Source: Methylobacterium sp.
GTDB taxonomy: Bacteria > Pseudomonadota > Alphaproteobacteria > Rhizobiales > Beijerinckiaceae
Assembly (NCBI GenBank): GCA_020253445.1
Contig: JADCBP010000003.1
Coordinates: 1-64,000 of the forward strand
DNA: 64,000 bases
Direction: 5' to 3'
Shown here: in pieces, positions 16,992 through 26,145 of the stretch
How positions within the stretch are numbered: the stretch's first letter is position 1
How the letters are laid out: each line of letters opens with the position of its first letter
Notes under the pieces: model-generated
What the model saw: only the letters and a program-made list of their open reading frames with translations
Told to the model about the DNA's origin: nothing
The model's database searches: none
Translations under genes and position numbers: made by a program

Positions 16992-17286
16992 CACTCGATC
17001 TGGCCCATTTCGAAAAACCATTCGCTCAGATATTCGATTATCTGACGGGGACCGGCACGCGATCCCCATCGGGGCTAGCGATCCCATCGGGGCCAAGGGT
17101 GATGACCCGCGTCGACAGGCCCGACAAATGGCCGATCCCTGTCTCAACCCCCGGTCCCTGTCTCGACCCCCGATCCCTGTCTCGACCCAAAGCCAAACCC
17201 AAGGCCTGAACCAAGGGAGCCGTCCACACACGACAATTCCTACCGGAGAGTTCGAGATTTCAGAGGCTTGCAGACCCGACAACCTG
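16992..17286. other. Gene-free gap with a short tandem repeat
   Basis: No credible gene. At 17133-17188 the 19-bp unit CGATCCCTGTCTCGACCCC occurs three times with one or two substitutions per copy. The stretch before it (17050-17100) is rich in 'gatcccatcggggc' motifs. There is no recognisable promoter or RNA. Confidence 0.6.
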
Positions 17287-17595
17287 TCACTGCTGGGAAA
17301 GAATCCACTTTACCAGAGTTTCGGCTTCTGCCGGCGTCAGATTTGATTGCGGGGGCATCGGCGTCTGGCCCCAGTTTCCGACGCCGCCCTTGATCACCTT
17401 TTCATTCAAGGCCTTGGCGGCTGATTCATCCTTGGCGTAGCGCTCGGCGATGGCCTTGTAGGATGGCCCGATCATCTTGCGTTCCATATGATGGCAGGCA
17501 ACGCAATTCTTGCTCCGAGCCAACTCCGGGCTGGCCAGTGCCGTCTGAGACACCAGAAGGGCGAGAGTGACCGTAGCAACATAGTGCATCTTCAT
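17287..17595 (-). CDS. Small periplasmic class I cytochrome c
   Basis: 102 aa with signal peptide (MKMHYVATVTLALLVSQTALA) and a single heme c site (NCVACHHMERKMIGPSYKAI). The distal Met ligand is likely in GQTPMPPQSNLTPAEAETLV. It resembles cytochrome c551/c552 (about 80 mature residues). It follows the PQQ sugar dehydrogenase gene on the same strand after a strong hairpin and probably accepts electrons from it. The second ATG is chosen for the signal peptide; starting four codons earlier is also possible. Confidence 0.85.
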   Translation of the reverse strand: MKMHYVATVTLALLVSQTALASPELARSKNCVACHHMERKMIGPSYKAIAERYAKDESAAKALNEKVIKGGVGNWGQTPMPPQSNLTPAEAETLVKWILSQQ

Positions 17596-17651
17596 TCGAC
17601 TTCCCATTATGAACGGCCCCTCGAAAGGGCCAGGTCGACCTTCAGGGCGCT

Positions 17652-17683
17652 CGGCCGCGCCGCCAGGGCTGGCGGCGCGGCCG
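17652..17683 (-). terminator. GC-rich hairpin after the sugar dehydrogenase gene
   Basis: CGGCCGCGCCGCC pairs perfectly with GGCGGCGCGGCCG across a 6-nt loop, 14 bases beyond the dehydrogenase stop. No T-run follows, so it may slow or stop transcription Rho-dependently or protect the upstream mRNA, rather than act as a simple intrinsic terminator. The cytochrome gene lies just beyond. Confidence 0.6.
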
Positions 17684-17696
17684 ACCTTGTCCTTAC

Positions 17697-18977
17697 TCAG
17701 TTCGGCTTGAGTTGATAGACTTCACCCGTATCGGTTGACACGTACATGTTCCCGTCCGGACCCTGCGCAACGGAACGGAAGCGACCCGCCGGCATCGGAA
17801 GCGACACCGTCGTGCGGGAGGCAGAGGCTCCATCCGCGCTGATGTTGAGCACATCGAGGCGGTTGCCCACCGGCGTTCCGTGGATACCAATGCCGGTGAA
17901 GGTCACCACCATCCTGCCGTTCCAGTCCTTCCATTGGGGACCGTTCAAGAAGGTGCAACCCATCATCCCCTGAGACAGCCCATCGTTGTTCCAGGCTGGC
18001 TTCATCGCATTCGGGTAGGCCTTCGTGTCGGTCATCGGCATGAAGGCCGACCGCTCTGCAGGGGGCATGGCACCCATTTGGTTTGGCGAGTAACCGCAGT
18101 AATTGTCCGGGCAGGGGCCGCGACCATTGACGTTCGGGCGAGGATCCCAACCGGCGTTTCCGCCGGCCACAAGCGCCGTCACCTCGTCACTGTGCCACGG
18201 GCCGTTCTCGGAAGTGAAGGGTTGATTGGTGCCGGGCCGGAAGCAGATGCCCTGCGGATTACGGTGCCCATAGGTGAAGACCCGGGGATCGAAGCCTTGC
18301 GGGGGGTTATTGCCGGGCGCCGCTCTGCCCTCGCGATCGATGCGGAGCACCTTGCCCCCGATCAAGGTCGGGCTCTGTGGAACCGCGCCGTTATGGGTGT
18401 CTCCCGTCGTCACATAGAGGAAGCCATCCGCCGGACCGAAGCGGAGGCGCCCCCCGTTATGCGCGCCAGGGTCACCGAACGGATGATCGCTCTTGGCAGG
18501 CTTGTAGGCGATATCGGTGACGATATCCTGCCGGTTCGAAACGCTCCTCAGGTCGGGACTGACCGTCAGGCGCAACACGCGGTTGCTGCCAGGAGCCGTC
18601 ATGCTCGACGCAGAGTAGACGTAGATGAACCGGTTGGTCGCGAAATCAGGATCGATCGCCACACCAGCCATGCCCGCCTGTCCGCTGCAGAACAGATCCG
18701 AAGCGACTTGAGGAAAGCCCTTGGAGTCCTTGATCCCCAGGAGCGGAATAACCGTGCCGGAGGGCTGGCGAACGGAGAGGCCACCGCAGCGTTCGGTGAA
18801 GAACATGGTGCCGTCGGGCAGGAACGCCAGGTCCCAGACGACATTGTCGCGATCCTTGAGCACCGTCGTGCTGGTCAAGGTCGGTGTTCCGCCTGCGGTC
18901 TGCGCGATCGCTGTTCCGGAGAAGGCGACCGAGGCCAATAACATACAAGGCAAGAAGCGCCGGATAGGTTTCATCAT
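17697..18977 (-). CDS. PQQ-dependent sugar (glucose/sorbosone) dehydrogenase
   Basis: 426 aa, soluble GSDH/sorbosone-dehydrogenase beta-propeller family. A signal peptide (MMKPIRRFLPCMLLASVAFS ending TAIA) precedes NVVWDLAFLPDGTMFFTERC, GMAGVAIDPDFATNRFIYVY, and FVYGHRN-type 'VFTYGHRNPQGICFRPGTNQ' with HSDEVTALVAGGNAGWDPR, all typical of PQQ sites in this family. It should oxidise an aldose or related sugar in the periplasm and pass electrons to a cytochrome c (17287-17595). ATG at 18977 has GGGAGGAAA upstream. It is divergent from pqqABCDE, which makes its cofactor. Sugar specificity cannot be read. Confidence 0.88.
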   Translation of the reverse strand: MMKPIRRFLPCMLLASVAFSGTAIAQTAGGTPTLTSTTVLKDRDNVVWDLAFLPDGTMFFTERCGGLSVRQPSGTVIPLLGIKDSKGFPQVASDLFCSGQAGMAGVAIDPDFATNRFIYVYSASSMTAPGSNRVLRLTVSPDLRSVSNRQDIVTDIAYKPAKSDHPFGDPGAHNGGRLRFGPADGFLYVTTGDTHNGAVPQSPTLIGGKVLRIDREGRAAPGNNPPQGFDPRVFTYGHRNPQGICFRPGTNQPFTSENGPWHSDEVTALVAGGNAGWDPRPNVNGRGPCPDNYCGYSPNQMGAMPPAERSAFMPMTDTKAYPNAMKPAWNNDGLSQGMMGCTFLNGPQWKDWNGRMVVTFTGIGIHGTPVGNRLDVLNISADGASASRTTVSLPMPAGRFRSVAQGPDGNMYVSTDTGEVYQLKPN

Positions 18978-19439
18978 CAATGTTTCCTCCCATTTTTCTT
19001 GCTTCCCCCAGCGGGCCGGCAAGGCGCCGTGACTTGAACGTCTTGATCCTTTGGCGCCCAAAATTTCTAGGGCCATTGCCGGTATTCCGCAAGCCTGTAT
19101 TGCGCTGACGGCACCCGCGAAGGACGGCGAGGGCAGCCGAGTGCAATCGAGAAGAGCGGCTCGACAAGACATCGACCATCACGTCCGTCGGGGGACGTGT
19201 GACCCGGTCGGCGAGCCGCCCCGACGTCTCCGGCTGCGCAGCGCGCCGCTTCTTTCAAGATTGCATTGCTGCGATCTGCATCTCCACGAAGATGGCGATC
19301 GATCATCGGGCGGGACACCAGAACAAGGGCTTGCCGAGAGCTTTTCTTGCCGCAATAATGAACGAGTGACATCCGCCCCGTCACATGGATTTCTGAATGA
19401 TGAAAAAAATGGGGCGGTTCAGATCGCGAGGAGGATAAG
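18978..19439. promoter_or_regulatory. Divergent intergenic region between sugar dehydrogenase and pqqA
   Basis: 462 bases without a credible gene. It must contain the promoters for both directions. The only clear structure is an inverted repeat CACGTCC (19180-19186) / GGACGTG (19193-19199) with a 6-nt spacer, a candidate operator. GAGGAGG just before 19440 is the pqqA ribosome-binding site. Confidence 0.35.
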
Positions 19440-19532
19440 ATGAAGTGGGCTAAGCCGGTTGTTCAGGAAGTCTGCGTTGGCATGGAAGTGACGAGCTACG
19501 AGTCGGCGGAAATCGATACGGTCCTGCTGTGA
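19440..19532 (+). CDS. pqqA: PqqA precursor peptide for PQQ
   Basis: 30-aa peptide starting MKWAKPVVQEVCVGMEVTS and containing the E-V-T-S-Y core whose Glu and Tyr side chains are joined by PqqE and become the PQQ backbone. It ends DTVLL rather than the more usual DTFN-type tail. AGGAGG is perfectly placed upstream. It is the first gene of pqqABCDE, short and highly translated as expected. The call is firm from sequence and position. Confidence 0.95.
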   Translation: MKWAKPVVQEVCVGMEVTSYESAEIDTVLL

Positions 19533-19575
19533 TGGCGTCGCGAATCTAACTGCCGAGGCATTGCGCTGGGAACCG

Positions 19576-20511
19576 ATGCAAACGATCGTTCTCGGTTCGG
19601 CGGCGGGCGGCGGCGTTCCCCAGTGGAATTGCCGCTGCCCCGTCTGCAGCCTTGCCTGGGCGGGTGATCCGCGCGTCAGGCCGCGGACCCAGTCGGGCCT
19701 CGCGGTTTCGCGCGATGGTGAAGCATGGCTCCTCGTCAATGCTTCGCCCGATATTCGCCAGCAGATCGCCGCGACACCCGTGCTTCATCCAAGATCCGGT
19801 CTGCGGCATTCCCCGATCCAGGCGGTGCTTCTCACCAACGGTGATATCGATCACGTGGCGGGCCTGTTCACCTTGCGGGAGAACCAGCGTTTCGATCTCT
19901 TCGCGACAGCCGAGATCCTCGGCGCGATTGCCGCGAACCGGGTCTTCGATGTGGTGAACCCTGCTTGCGTGGCGCGCCGTGAGGTGCAACTCGAGGCCAC
20001 ATTCGAGCCCTTGCCAGGCTTGCGGGCAACTCTTTTTCCGGTCCCTGGAAAGGTCCCGCTTTGGCTGGAGGGCGCAGATCCGGTGATCGGCATGGTGGGC
20101 GAAAGCACGGTCGGCGTCATGTTCGAAGCCGATGGGCGGCGCATCGCCTACGTGCCGGGCTGCGCCCGGATATCGGACGATTTACGCCAGAGAGTGGACG
20201 GGGTCGACGCTTTGCTGTTCGACGGCACTGTTCTGGAGGATGACGACCTCATCCGCGCGGGCGTCGGCGTCAAGACAGGCTGGCGAATGGGTCATGTGCC
20301 CATCAATGGCGCCAACGGCTCCATTGCCAAACTGGCCGACTGCCATATCGGACAACGCGTGTTTGTTCATATCAACAACACCAACCCCATCCTTGTCGAT
20401 CACTCCGCAGAGCGCCGCCAGGTGGAAGAAACGGGCTGGACCGTCGCTTACGACGGGCTCACGCTTCATTTTGCAACCTCGGCAAACCTCGTCAAGGGCA
20501 ACCCGGAATAG
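19576..20511 (+). CDS. pqqB: PqqB, metallo-beta-lactamase-fold PQQ biosynthesis protein
   Basis: 311 aa. N-terminal VLGSAAGGGVPQWNCRCPVC is the PqqB hallmark (with the Cys-x-Cys-x2-Cys zinc knuckle), and a metallo-hydrolase motif follows (LLTNGDIDHVAGLF). PqqB is thought to hydroxylate the Glu-Tyr cross-linked intermediate. ATG at 19576 gives the usual family start; a TTG five codons upstream is possible. 43 bases after pqqA; a stem in that gap could allow differential pqqA expression but none is obvious. Confidence 0.95.
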   Translation: MQTIVLGSAAGGGVPQWNCRCPVCSLAWAGDPRVRPRTQSGLAVSRDGEAWLLVNASPDIRQQIAATPVLHPRSGLRHSPIQAVLLTNGDIDHVAGLFTLRENQRFDLFATAEILGAIAANRVFDVVNPACVARREVQLEATFEPLPGLRATLFPVPGKVPLWLEGADPVIGMVGESTVGVMFEADGRRIAYVPGCARISDDLRQRVDGVDALLFDGTVLEDDDLIRAGVGVKTGWRMGHVPINGANGSIAKLADCHIGQRVFVHINNTNPILVDHSAERRQVEETGWTVAYDGLTLHFATSANLVKGNPE

Positions 20512-20514
20512 GCA

Positions 20515-21312
20515 ATGAGTTCAGCTGTCCCCTTCTTCGCCGCCTCGTTGCCGACCGCTTCGGCTGAGGCAGACCGGCTCCTCGATCCCGATGAACTCGA
20601 GGCAGCCCTGCGCAACATCGGCGCCAGACGCTACCACAACCTCCATCCCTTTCATCGTTTGCTTCACGGGGGCAGGCTGAACCAGGATCAGGTCCGGGCC
20701 TGGGCGCTGAACCGCTATTATTACCAGGCCATGATCCCGGTGAAGGATGCTTCAATCATCGCCCGGATGGAAGACGCGTCGCTTCGCCGCATCTGGCGCC
20801 AACGCATCGTCGACCATGACGGCGAGGTGGAGGGCGACGGTGGCATCGAGCGCTGGCTCAAGCTGACCGACAGCCTCGGCTTTTCGCGAGCCTATGTCAT
20901 TTCCACGAAAGGCATCCTCCCGGCCACGCGTTTTGCGGTGGAGGCCTATGTGCATTTCGTGCGGGAGCGCAGCCTTCTGGAGGCGATCGCCTCATCATTG
21001 ACCGAGATGTTCGCCCCGAAAATCATCTCCGAACGGGTCGCGGGAATGCTCGGAGCTTATGATTTCGTCTCGAAGGATACGCTCGCCTACTTCGACAAGC
21101 GCATGACCCAGGCCCCCCGCGACGCCGATTTCGCGCTGGCCTACGTCAAGGCCCACGCCATGACGCCCTCGCTTCAAGCGCAGGCTCTGGGTGCCTTGAG
21201 CTTCAAATGCGACGTCTTGTGGAGCCAGTTGGATGCGCTGCATCATGCCTATGTCGATCCGGGTCTGCCCCCTCCGGGCGCTTGGACGCCGGGCGGGGAG
21301 GCGATTGCATGA
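20515..21312 (+). CDS. pqqC: PqqC, pyrroloquinoline-quinone synthase
   Basis: 265 aa, heme-oxygenase-like all-helical fold. Carries out the last ring-closing oxidation giving PQQ. Typical stretches are YHNLHPFHRLLHGGRLNQDQ, RVWALNRYYYQ-type 'VRAWALNRYYYQAMIPVKDA' and RRIWRQRIVDHDGEVEGDGG. Begins 3 bases after pqqB and overlaps pqqD by 4 bp. Confidence 0.96.
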   Translation: MSSAVPFFAASLPTASAEADRLLDPDELEAALRNIGARRYHNLHPFHRLLHGGRLNQDQVRAWALNRYYYQAMIPVKDASIIARMEDASLRRIWRQRIVDHDGEVEGDGGIERWLKLTDSLGFSRAYVISTKGILPATRFAVEAYVHFVRERSLLEAIASSLTEMFAPKIISERVAGMLGAYDFVSKDTLAYFDKRMTQAPRDADFALAYVKAHAMTPSLQAQALGALSFKCDVLWSQLDALHHAYVDPGLPPPGAWTPGGEAIA

Positions 21313-21590
21313 CGGAGGTTCTTCGCCTGGACGACGTGCCGCGCGTGCCCCGCGGGGTTCGCCTGCGTTTCGACGAGGTCAGGGGCACCCATTTGCTGCT
21401 CGCTCCCGAGCGTAGTTTTGACCTCGATGCCGTGGCGGCCGATGTGCTCGGCCTGGTGGACGGAATACGCAGCGTCGACGACATTATCACCGCGCTTGCC
21501 GAGAAATATCTGGAAGACCGGGCCGTGATCGAGCGCGACGTGATCGGCCTGCTGGATGAGCTCTGGAGGAAACGGGTGCTCGATCGATGA
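21309..21590 (+). CDS. pqqD: PqqD, PqqA-binding chaperone
   Basis: 93 aa, RiPP-recognition-element protein that presents PqqA to PqqE. Typical winged-helix start ([28 protein letters not shown]-type [20 protein letters not shown]) and end ([16 protein letters not shown]). ATG at 21309 overlaps pqqC by 4 bp, and its stop overlaps the pqqE start by 4 bp, so the three are coupled. Confidence 0.95.
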   Translation: MTEVLRLDDVPRVPRGVRLRFDEVRGTHLLLAPERSFDLDAVAADVLGLVDGIRSVDDIITALAEKYLEDRAVIERDVIGLLDELWRKRVLDR

Positions 21591-22708
21591 ACGCACCAGC
21601 TCCTGAATTGCCCGCGCCAATCGGCCTTCTGGCTGAACTGACCCATCGCTGCCCTTTGCGCTGCCCTTATTGCTCGAACCCGCTGGAACTCGACAAGCGC
21701 TCGGGCGAGCTCGACACGGCGACCTGGCGGCGCGTCCTTTCGGAAGCGGCGGCGCTCGGCGTCCTGCACGTGCACCTGTCTGGCGGCGAGCCGACCATCC
21801 GGACCGATATCGTCGAAATCACGGCGCATTGCGCGCAGAGCGGTCTTTACTCCAATCTCATCACATCGGGTGTTGGCGGCGCGCTGGAAAAGCTCGATGC
21901 GCTGGCGGATGCGGGGCTCGACCACGTGCAACTGTCCTTCCAGGCGGTGGACAAGGCCAATGCCGAACGGATCGGCGGATTCGTCAACGCACAAGCGCAG
22001 AAGATGGCCTTCGCCGGCCGGGTCACGGCGCTCGGGCTCCCTTTGACGCTCAACGCCGTGATCCACCGCGGCAATATCGATGAGATGGATCGCATCATCG
22101 ACCTTGCGGTGGCGCTCGGCGCCCGGCGGTTGGAAGTGGCCCACACGCAGTATTACGGCTGGGCCTCCCTGAACCGCGCCGCCCTCATGCCAACCAGGGC
22201 CGATGTCGATCGCTCCATCCAGATCGTGGAGACTGCACGCAAGGCGCTCGAGGGGCGGCTCGTGATCGACTTCGTCGTGCCAGATTATTACGCGACTTAT
22301 CCCAAGGCCTGTGCTGGCGGTTGGGGACGGCGGCTCATGAACGTCACCCCTTCGGGCCGCGTCCTGCCCTGCCATGCGGCCGAGACGATCCCCGGTCTGG
22401 AGTTCTGGTCGGTGAGGGACCGGTCGCTGGCCGACATCTGGACGTCGTCGCCAGCCTTCATGGCCTATCGCGGGACAGACTGGATGCTTGAGCCCTGCCG
22501 GTCCTGCGATCGCAAGGAGCGCGACTGGGGCGGCTGCCGCTGCCAGGCCCTTGCGCTGACGGGAGATGCATCCGCCACCGACCCGGTCTGCGTCTACTCG
22601 CCCCACCACGCCCGCATCAAGGCGCTTGCTGCGGCGGAAGCCGGTGCCAGCGCCGATCATGCCTATGTTTACCGCTCCTTCAGCTCCGGCGATCGCTCTG
22701 CGCCTTGA
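21587..22708 (+). CDS. pqqE: PqqE, radical SAM PqqA cross-linking enzyme
   Basis: 373 aa. Radical-SAM cluster CPLRCPYC about 20 residues in, then [10 protein letters not shown] (SAM-binding GGEP). The C-terminal SPASM domain has the cysteine set [20 protein letters not shown] then CHAAE and [18 protein letters not shown]. It forms the Glu-Tyr C-C bond in PqqA. Last gene of the cluster; no pqqF protease gene follows in this window. Confidence 0.96.
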   Translation: MNAPAPELPAPIGLLAELTHRCPLRCPYCSNPLELDKRSGELDTATWRRVLSEAAALGVLHVHLSGGEPTIRTDIVEITAHCAQSGLYSNLITSGVGGALEKLDALADAGLDHVQLSFQAVDKANAERIGGFVNAQAQKMAFAGRVTALGLPLTLNAVIHRGNIDEMDRIIDLAVALGARRLEVAHTQYYGWASLNRAALMPTRADVDRSIQIVETARKALEGRLVIDFVVPDYYATYPKACAGGWGRRLMNVTPSGRVLPCHAAETIPGLEFWSVRDRSLADIWTSSPAFMAYRGTDWMLEPCRSCDRKERDWGGCRCQALALTGDASATDPVCVYSPHHARIKALAAAEAGASADHAYVYRSFSSGDRSAP

Positions 22709-23052
22709 CTCCTGGAACAGACCCGGGCGGCCGGCGATGAGGAAGTGAATCTTCCGGGCGGGCGGACGCGCCTCGGCGCCTCGCAGCGAAGGGGTCATTG
22801 GCAGCGAAGGGTCATTGGCAGCGAAGGGGCATTGGCAGCGAAGGGTTCATTGTTGGACGCTGATGGGGTTTGGCTTTGCGAGCCAATCGACATTCAACAA
22901 AACCGGCAGCAGGCCAAATGTCCGGCTTCGGCCTATTCTCTTCGGGCAACGAGCGGCTCTTTTGGGGCGCGAAGGAGCCAAGAGGCAAGCGGAGGAGAAA
23001 GGGCCACTCAGGTTGGAGACCATTGCCAGCGGCCAAGCCGTTGCTGAGGCTC
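22709..23052. other. Gap between convergent pqqE and phn operon ends
   Basis: 344 bases with no gene. It contains the tandem repeat at 22783-22852. The two operons converge here. No strong terminator stem was recognised on either strand. Confidence 0.5.
22783..22852 (+). repeat. Four tandem copies of a 17-18-bp unit
   Basis: Unit GCAGCGAAGGGGTCATTG. Copies at 22783-22800, 22801-22817, 22818-22834 and 22835-22852 differ by one inserted or missing base in the G-run or TT. It lies between the 3' ends of pqqE and the phn operon. Confidence 0.85.
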
Positions 23053-23763
23053 TCATGCACCAAGCGGGTAGCGCTGGCGGATTCGAAATCGTGCGCCGGG
23101 CTCATGTTGCTCGAAGAGCAGCAGCGATCGGCAAGCCAGCGTCAGTAGCGCAGGTTCATTGGCCAGCTGTTGAGCCAATGCGTCCCTCAAGGGTGAATCT
23201 GGCGCAATGGGCCCGGTCAGCGAGAGATGCGGGCGGAAGCAATCGAGTACGTGCGGATAGCCGTAGATTTCAAGATAGTCGCGTTCCTTGCGTCCGAGCC
23301 GCTCCGGCTTGCGCCGTGCAATTTCTCCTGCCTTGAGCGGCGCGCGGAAGGGATCGAGTGTCACGACGGCATCTGCTTCCAGCCGATGCAGGTGAGGCTG
23401 AGTTTCGGCCGGAGCGAGACAAAGGAAGATTCGATCCTCTCCCGCCTTTCGTGCTTCCAAAGTCAGCGGGAAGGAGGCGACCGGATCATGCCGTTGCGCC
23501 ACAACCTCGACTGCTCGCTGGAATTCGTCAACTGTGATGCCATCCGCCAAACGAAAGGGTGCTTTCAGCGTCACGTGCAGCCCGTAAAGGCGGGGATGGG
23601 CGGTCGCCTCGCGGATGGTTTCCGGGGCAATTCCAGGCAGGACCGGATGCGTCACATCCGCGCCTGTCACCGCATCATAGCCAAGCCAGGCCGAGCCGAA
23701 CTGCCAGAGCGGCTCATGCGGTTCCGGCGCGAGATAAACTGCATAGCGCGGCTCGGGGATCAT
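23053..23763 (-). CDS. DUF1045 phosphonate-operon protein (2H phosphoesterase-like)
   Basis: 236 aa, DUF1045 family found at the end of many C-P lyase operons. Two H-x-S/T motifs (GLHVTLKAPF and PHLSLTGPI) about 130 residues apart match the 2H phosphoesterase arrangement, so it may be a cyclic phosphodiesterase, possibly acting on ribose 1,2-cyclic phosphate 5-phosphate in place of PhnP, which is not present here. That role is an inference. It overlaps phnN by 4 bp (ATGA) and is the last gene of the operon. Confidence 0.85.
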   Translation of the reverse strand: MIPEPRYAVYLAPEPHEPLWQFGSAWLGYDAVTGADVTHPVLPGIAPETIREATAHPRLYGLHVTLKAPFRLADGITVDEFQRAVEVVAQRHDPVASFPLTLEARKAGEDRIFLCLAPAETQPHLHRLEADAVVTLDPFRAPLKAGEIARRKPERLGRKERDYLEIYGYPHVLDCFRPHLSLTGPIAPDSPLRDALAQQLANEPALLTLACRSLLLFEQHEPGARFRIRQRYPLGA

Positions 23764-24329
23764 GCGGAGCGGCGCTCCCGACCGGCGAGCGGCATAAGCG
23801 CTTCCATGAGGGCGCTCACGGCGCTGTCGATCGAACCGTTATTCTCGATGCGGATATCTGCCTCCACCTCGCGATCGAGCGCTTCCCCGCGCAGGAGCCG
23901 CGATTGCTGGTCCGCGTCAAACTCGCGGCCACGGGCCCGCAAGCGCTGCTCCAGCATATCTGCGCGGGCAGTGACATGCACGACCAGCACGGGCAGGCCT
24001 TTCAACCTCAGGAGTTGCGGCACGGAACGGGAAAGGTTGACGATGACATGCCGCCCCTGTTCGAGATCCCGCCGAACAGAAGCCGGAATGGCATAGCACA
24101 AACCATGGGCTTCCCAATCGATGAGGAAGTCGCCGCGCCCGCGCGCGAGCGGAAATTCATCCGCCGCGAGGTAGGCGCTGGCCTCGTTTCCATCCGCCGG
24201 GCGCGAGATGATGCGCGTGGGAAAGGCGAAATGCGCGGGCGGCAACAGTGTTTTCAGCCGCGCGACAAGCGTGTCCTTGCCCACCCCGCTCGGGCCAACG
24301 ACGGCGATCAGCAGCCCCGAGCGGATCAT
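23760..24329 (-). CDS. phnN: PhnN, ribose 1,5-bisphosphate phosphokinase
   Basis: 189 aa, guanylate-kinase-like P-loop kinase with Walker A VVGPSGVGKDTLVARL. Converts ribose 1,5-bisphosphate from the C-P lyase pathway to PRPP using ATP. Further family features: IISRPADGNEASAYLAADEF and the W-E-AHG segment (DFLIDWEAHGLCYAIP). ATGA overlaps with phnM upstream and the DUF1045 gene downstream. Confidence 0.93.
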   Translation of the reverse strand: MIRSGLLIAVVGPSGVGKDTLVARLKTLLPPAHFAFPTRIISRPADGNEASAYLAADEFPLARGRGDFLIDWEAHGLCYAIPASVRRDLEQGRHVIVNLSRSVPQLLRLKGLPVLVVHVTARADMLEQRLRARGREFDADQQSRLLRGEALDREVEADIRIENNGSIDSAVSALMEALMPLAGRERRSA

Positions 24330-25468
24330 GAAACGCGACGTCCCTCACGCCAGGCCGCGCGGATGACGGGCTGGCCGCTCGCGGCATCGACCCGGATGAG
24401 ATCGGCCCGTTTGCTCTCGACAATTTCGCCGCGATCGGTGAGGCCAGCAGCATCCGCCGGGTTCTTGCTCACGAGGCGGATGGCGCCCGGCAGGCCACCG
24501 ATGGCCTCGACATCATGGAGCGCAAAGGCACCCATCAGCAGGCTCGTCGGCACGTAATCCGAGGAGAGCACGTCGAGCACGCCATTCTCGGCCAGAGCGC
24601 GGGCGCTGACATTGCCGGAATGCGAACCGCCGCGCACCACGTTCGGCGCACCCATCAGCACCTTCAGCCCTGCCTCATGGGAGGCTGCTGCTGCCTCCAC
24701 CGTGGTGGGGAATTCGGCGATGTGCATGCCGTCGGCGATCGCTTCCTCGACATGGTCGAGGGTGGCGTCGTCATGGCTGGCGAGGATCACGCCATGGCTC
24801 TGGCAGAGATCGACGATCGCGCGGCGATTGGCCTGCGCGAATTGCGCGTGGATAGCGCGACGCCTGATGATCCGCTCGTTCATCTCGGCTTCTGATGCAC
24901 CCCGCTTGCCGGCATAGTAGGACTTCCACTTGGAAACATCGGTGAATTGCCGCTGGCCCGGCGTGTGATCCATCACCGAGACGAGCTTCAGTTGCGGATC
25001 GGTGAGGAAGGGCTGCATCTCCTCCACCACATCGGCGCAGGAGATTTCGCACCGCAGATGCACGAAATGCTCGGCGCGCGTGAGCCCCTTGTCCTTCGCA
25101 GCCGCAATGGCCCCGGCGAGCTTCTTCATGCGCGCGCCGAATTTCTCGTCATCGTAATCGTTGCCGACGCGCAGGGCATCGAACACCGTGGTGATGCCTG
25201 CGCCGATCACCTGCGCATCATGCGCGAGCACGGCGGAAATCGCGGGCCATTCGACCTTGGGGCGCGGCATGAAATGCACCTCGAGATGATCCGTGTGCAA
25301 TTCCACGAGGCCGGGCAGCAGGAAATCGCCGCTGAAATCCACGCCCGCTTCCGGCGCGCGCCCCTCGCCGATCTCGACGATGCGCCCATCCTGCACCACC
25401 ACAAAGCCGCGGAACTGGTGTTCGGCCGTGACGATCTCGGCATTGGAGAGAACGAGCGTTTCGCTCAT
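24326..25468 (-). CDS. phnM: PhnM, ribose 1-methylphosphonate 5-triphosphate diphosphatase
   Basis: 380 aa, amidohydrolase superfamily. Metal ligands appear in [20 protein letters not shown] and [17 protein letters not shown]-terminal [20 protein letters not shown] then RADLIRVD is typical. It removes pyrophosphate from the PhnGHIL product to give the PhnJ substrate. Coupled by 4-bp overlaps to its neighbours. Confidence 0.94.
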   Translation of the reverse strand: MSETLVLSNAEIVTAEHQFRGFVVVQDGRIVEIGEGRAPEAGVDFSGDFLLPGLVELHTDHLEVHFMPRPKVEWPAISAVLAHDAQVIGAGITTVFDALRVGNDYDDEKFGARMKKLAGAIAAAKDKGLTRAEHFVHLRCEISCADVVEEMQPFLTDPQLKLVSVMDHTPGQRQFTDVSKWKSYYAGKRGASEAEMNERIIRRRAIHAQFAQANRRAIVDLCQSHGVILASHDDATLDHVEEAIADGMHIAEFPTTVEAAAASHEAGLKVLMGAPNVVRGGSHSGNVSARALAENGVLDVLSSDYVPTSLLMGAFALHDVEAIGGLPGAIRLVSKNPADAAGLTDRGEIVESKRADLIRVDAASGQPVIRAAWREGRRVS

Positions 25469-26145
25469 CGCGTGACCTCATGGGGCTGGTTTTCCTGACG
25501 ATCGAGGAAGGCCTCGATGGACAGCGTGCGGAAATCCTCGAGTGCGGCGCGCAGGCGGGCATGGCTCCAATCCCACCAGGCGAGGGCCTCGAGACGGGCG
25601 GCGATCTCTTCAGAAAAGCGGCGCCTTATCGGCTTCGCGGGCACGCCCGCGACGATGGTGTAGGGCTCGACATCGCGGCTCACGACCGCGCCGGCGCCGA
25701 TGACTGCGCCATTGCCCACTGTCACTCCCGGCAGGATCGTGACGCCGTGGCCGAGCCAGACATCATGCCCGATGGTCACCTTATGCTCGCGCCGCCACTC
25801 GAAGAATTCGGCCTCAGCTTCGGCATCCGGCCAGTAATTCTCGGCGCGATAGGTGAAGTGGTGAAGCGTCGCCCGCCAGGTCGGGTGGTTCGGTGCGTTG
25901 ATGCGGGCATGGGAGGCGATGTTCACGAACTTGCCGATCGTCGCGCACCAGATCTCGCCATCGCGCACCACGTAGGAATAATCGCCGATCGCGCTATCAG
26001 CGATCGTGCAACGCTCGTAGATCTCGGTGTAGCGGCCGAGCGTGGTGTTGCGCACGTCAGCGGTCGGATGAACGAGCGGCATCTCGGAGAGCTTGGTCTT
26101 GCGGATGGGCTTGATCTCGGCGCTGCCTTGTCTCTCGCTCATCAT
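25465..26145 (-). CDS. Phosphonate-operon hexapeptide-repeat acetyltransferase
   Basis: 226 aa, left-handed beta-helix transferase ([40 protein letters not shown] then [17 protein letters not shown]), the class commonly found inside phn operons. It may N-acetylate aminoalkylphosphonates or detoxify an intermediate, as PhnO does in E. coli, but it is a different fold from PhnO. ATG at 26145 overlaps the phnL stop (ATGA); a second ATG follows immediately. Confidence 0.85.
   Translation of the reverse strand: MMSERQGSAEIKPIRKTKLSEMPLVHPTADVRNTTLGRYTEIYERCTIADSAIGDYSYVVRDGEIWCATIGKFVNIASHARINAPNHPTWRATLHHFTYRAENYWPDAEAEAEFFEWRREHKVTIGHDVWLGHGVTILPGVTVGNGAVIGAGAVVSRDVEPYTIVAGVPAKPIRRRFSEEIAARLEALAWWDWSHARLRAALEDFRTLSIEAFLDRQENQPHEVTR

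Noticed and set aside
21203-22798. Minus-strand frame of 531 codons opposite pqqD-pqqE
   Set aside because: No domain; pqqE on the other strand has intact radical-SAM and SPASM cysteines.
22783-22852. CRISPR array
   Set aside because: Units are contiguous with no spacers, only four copies, and no cas genes are near.
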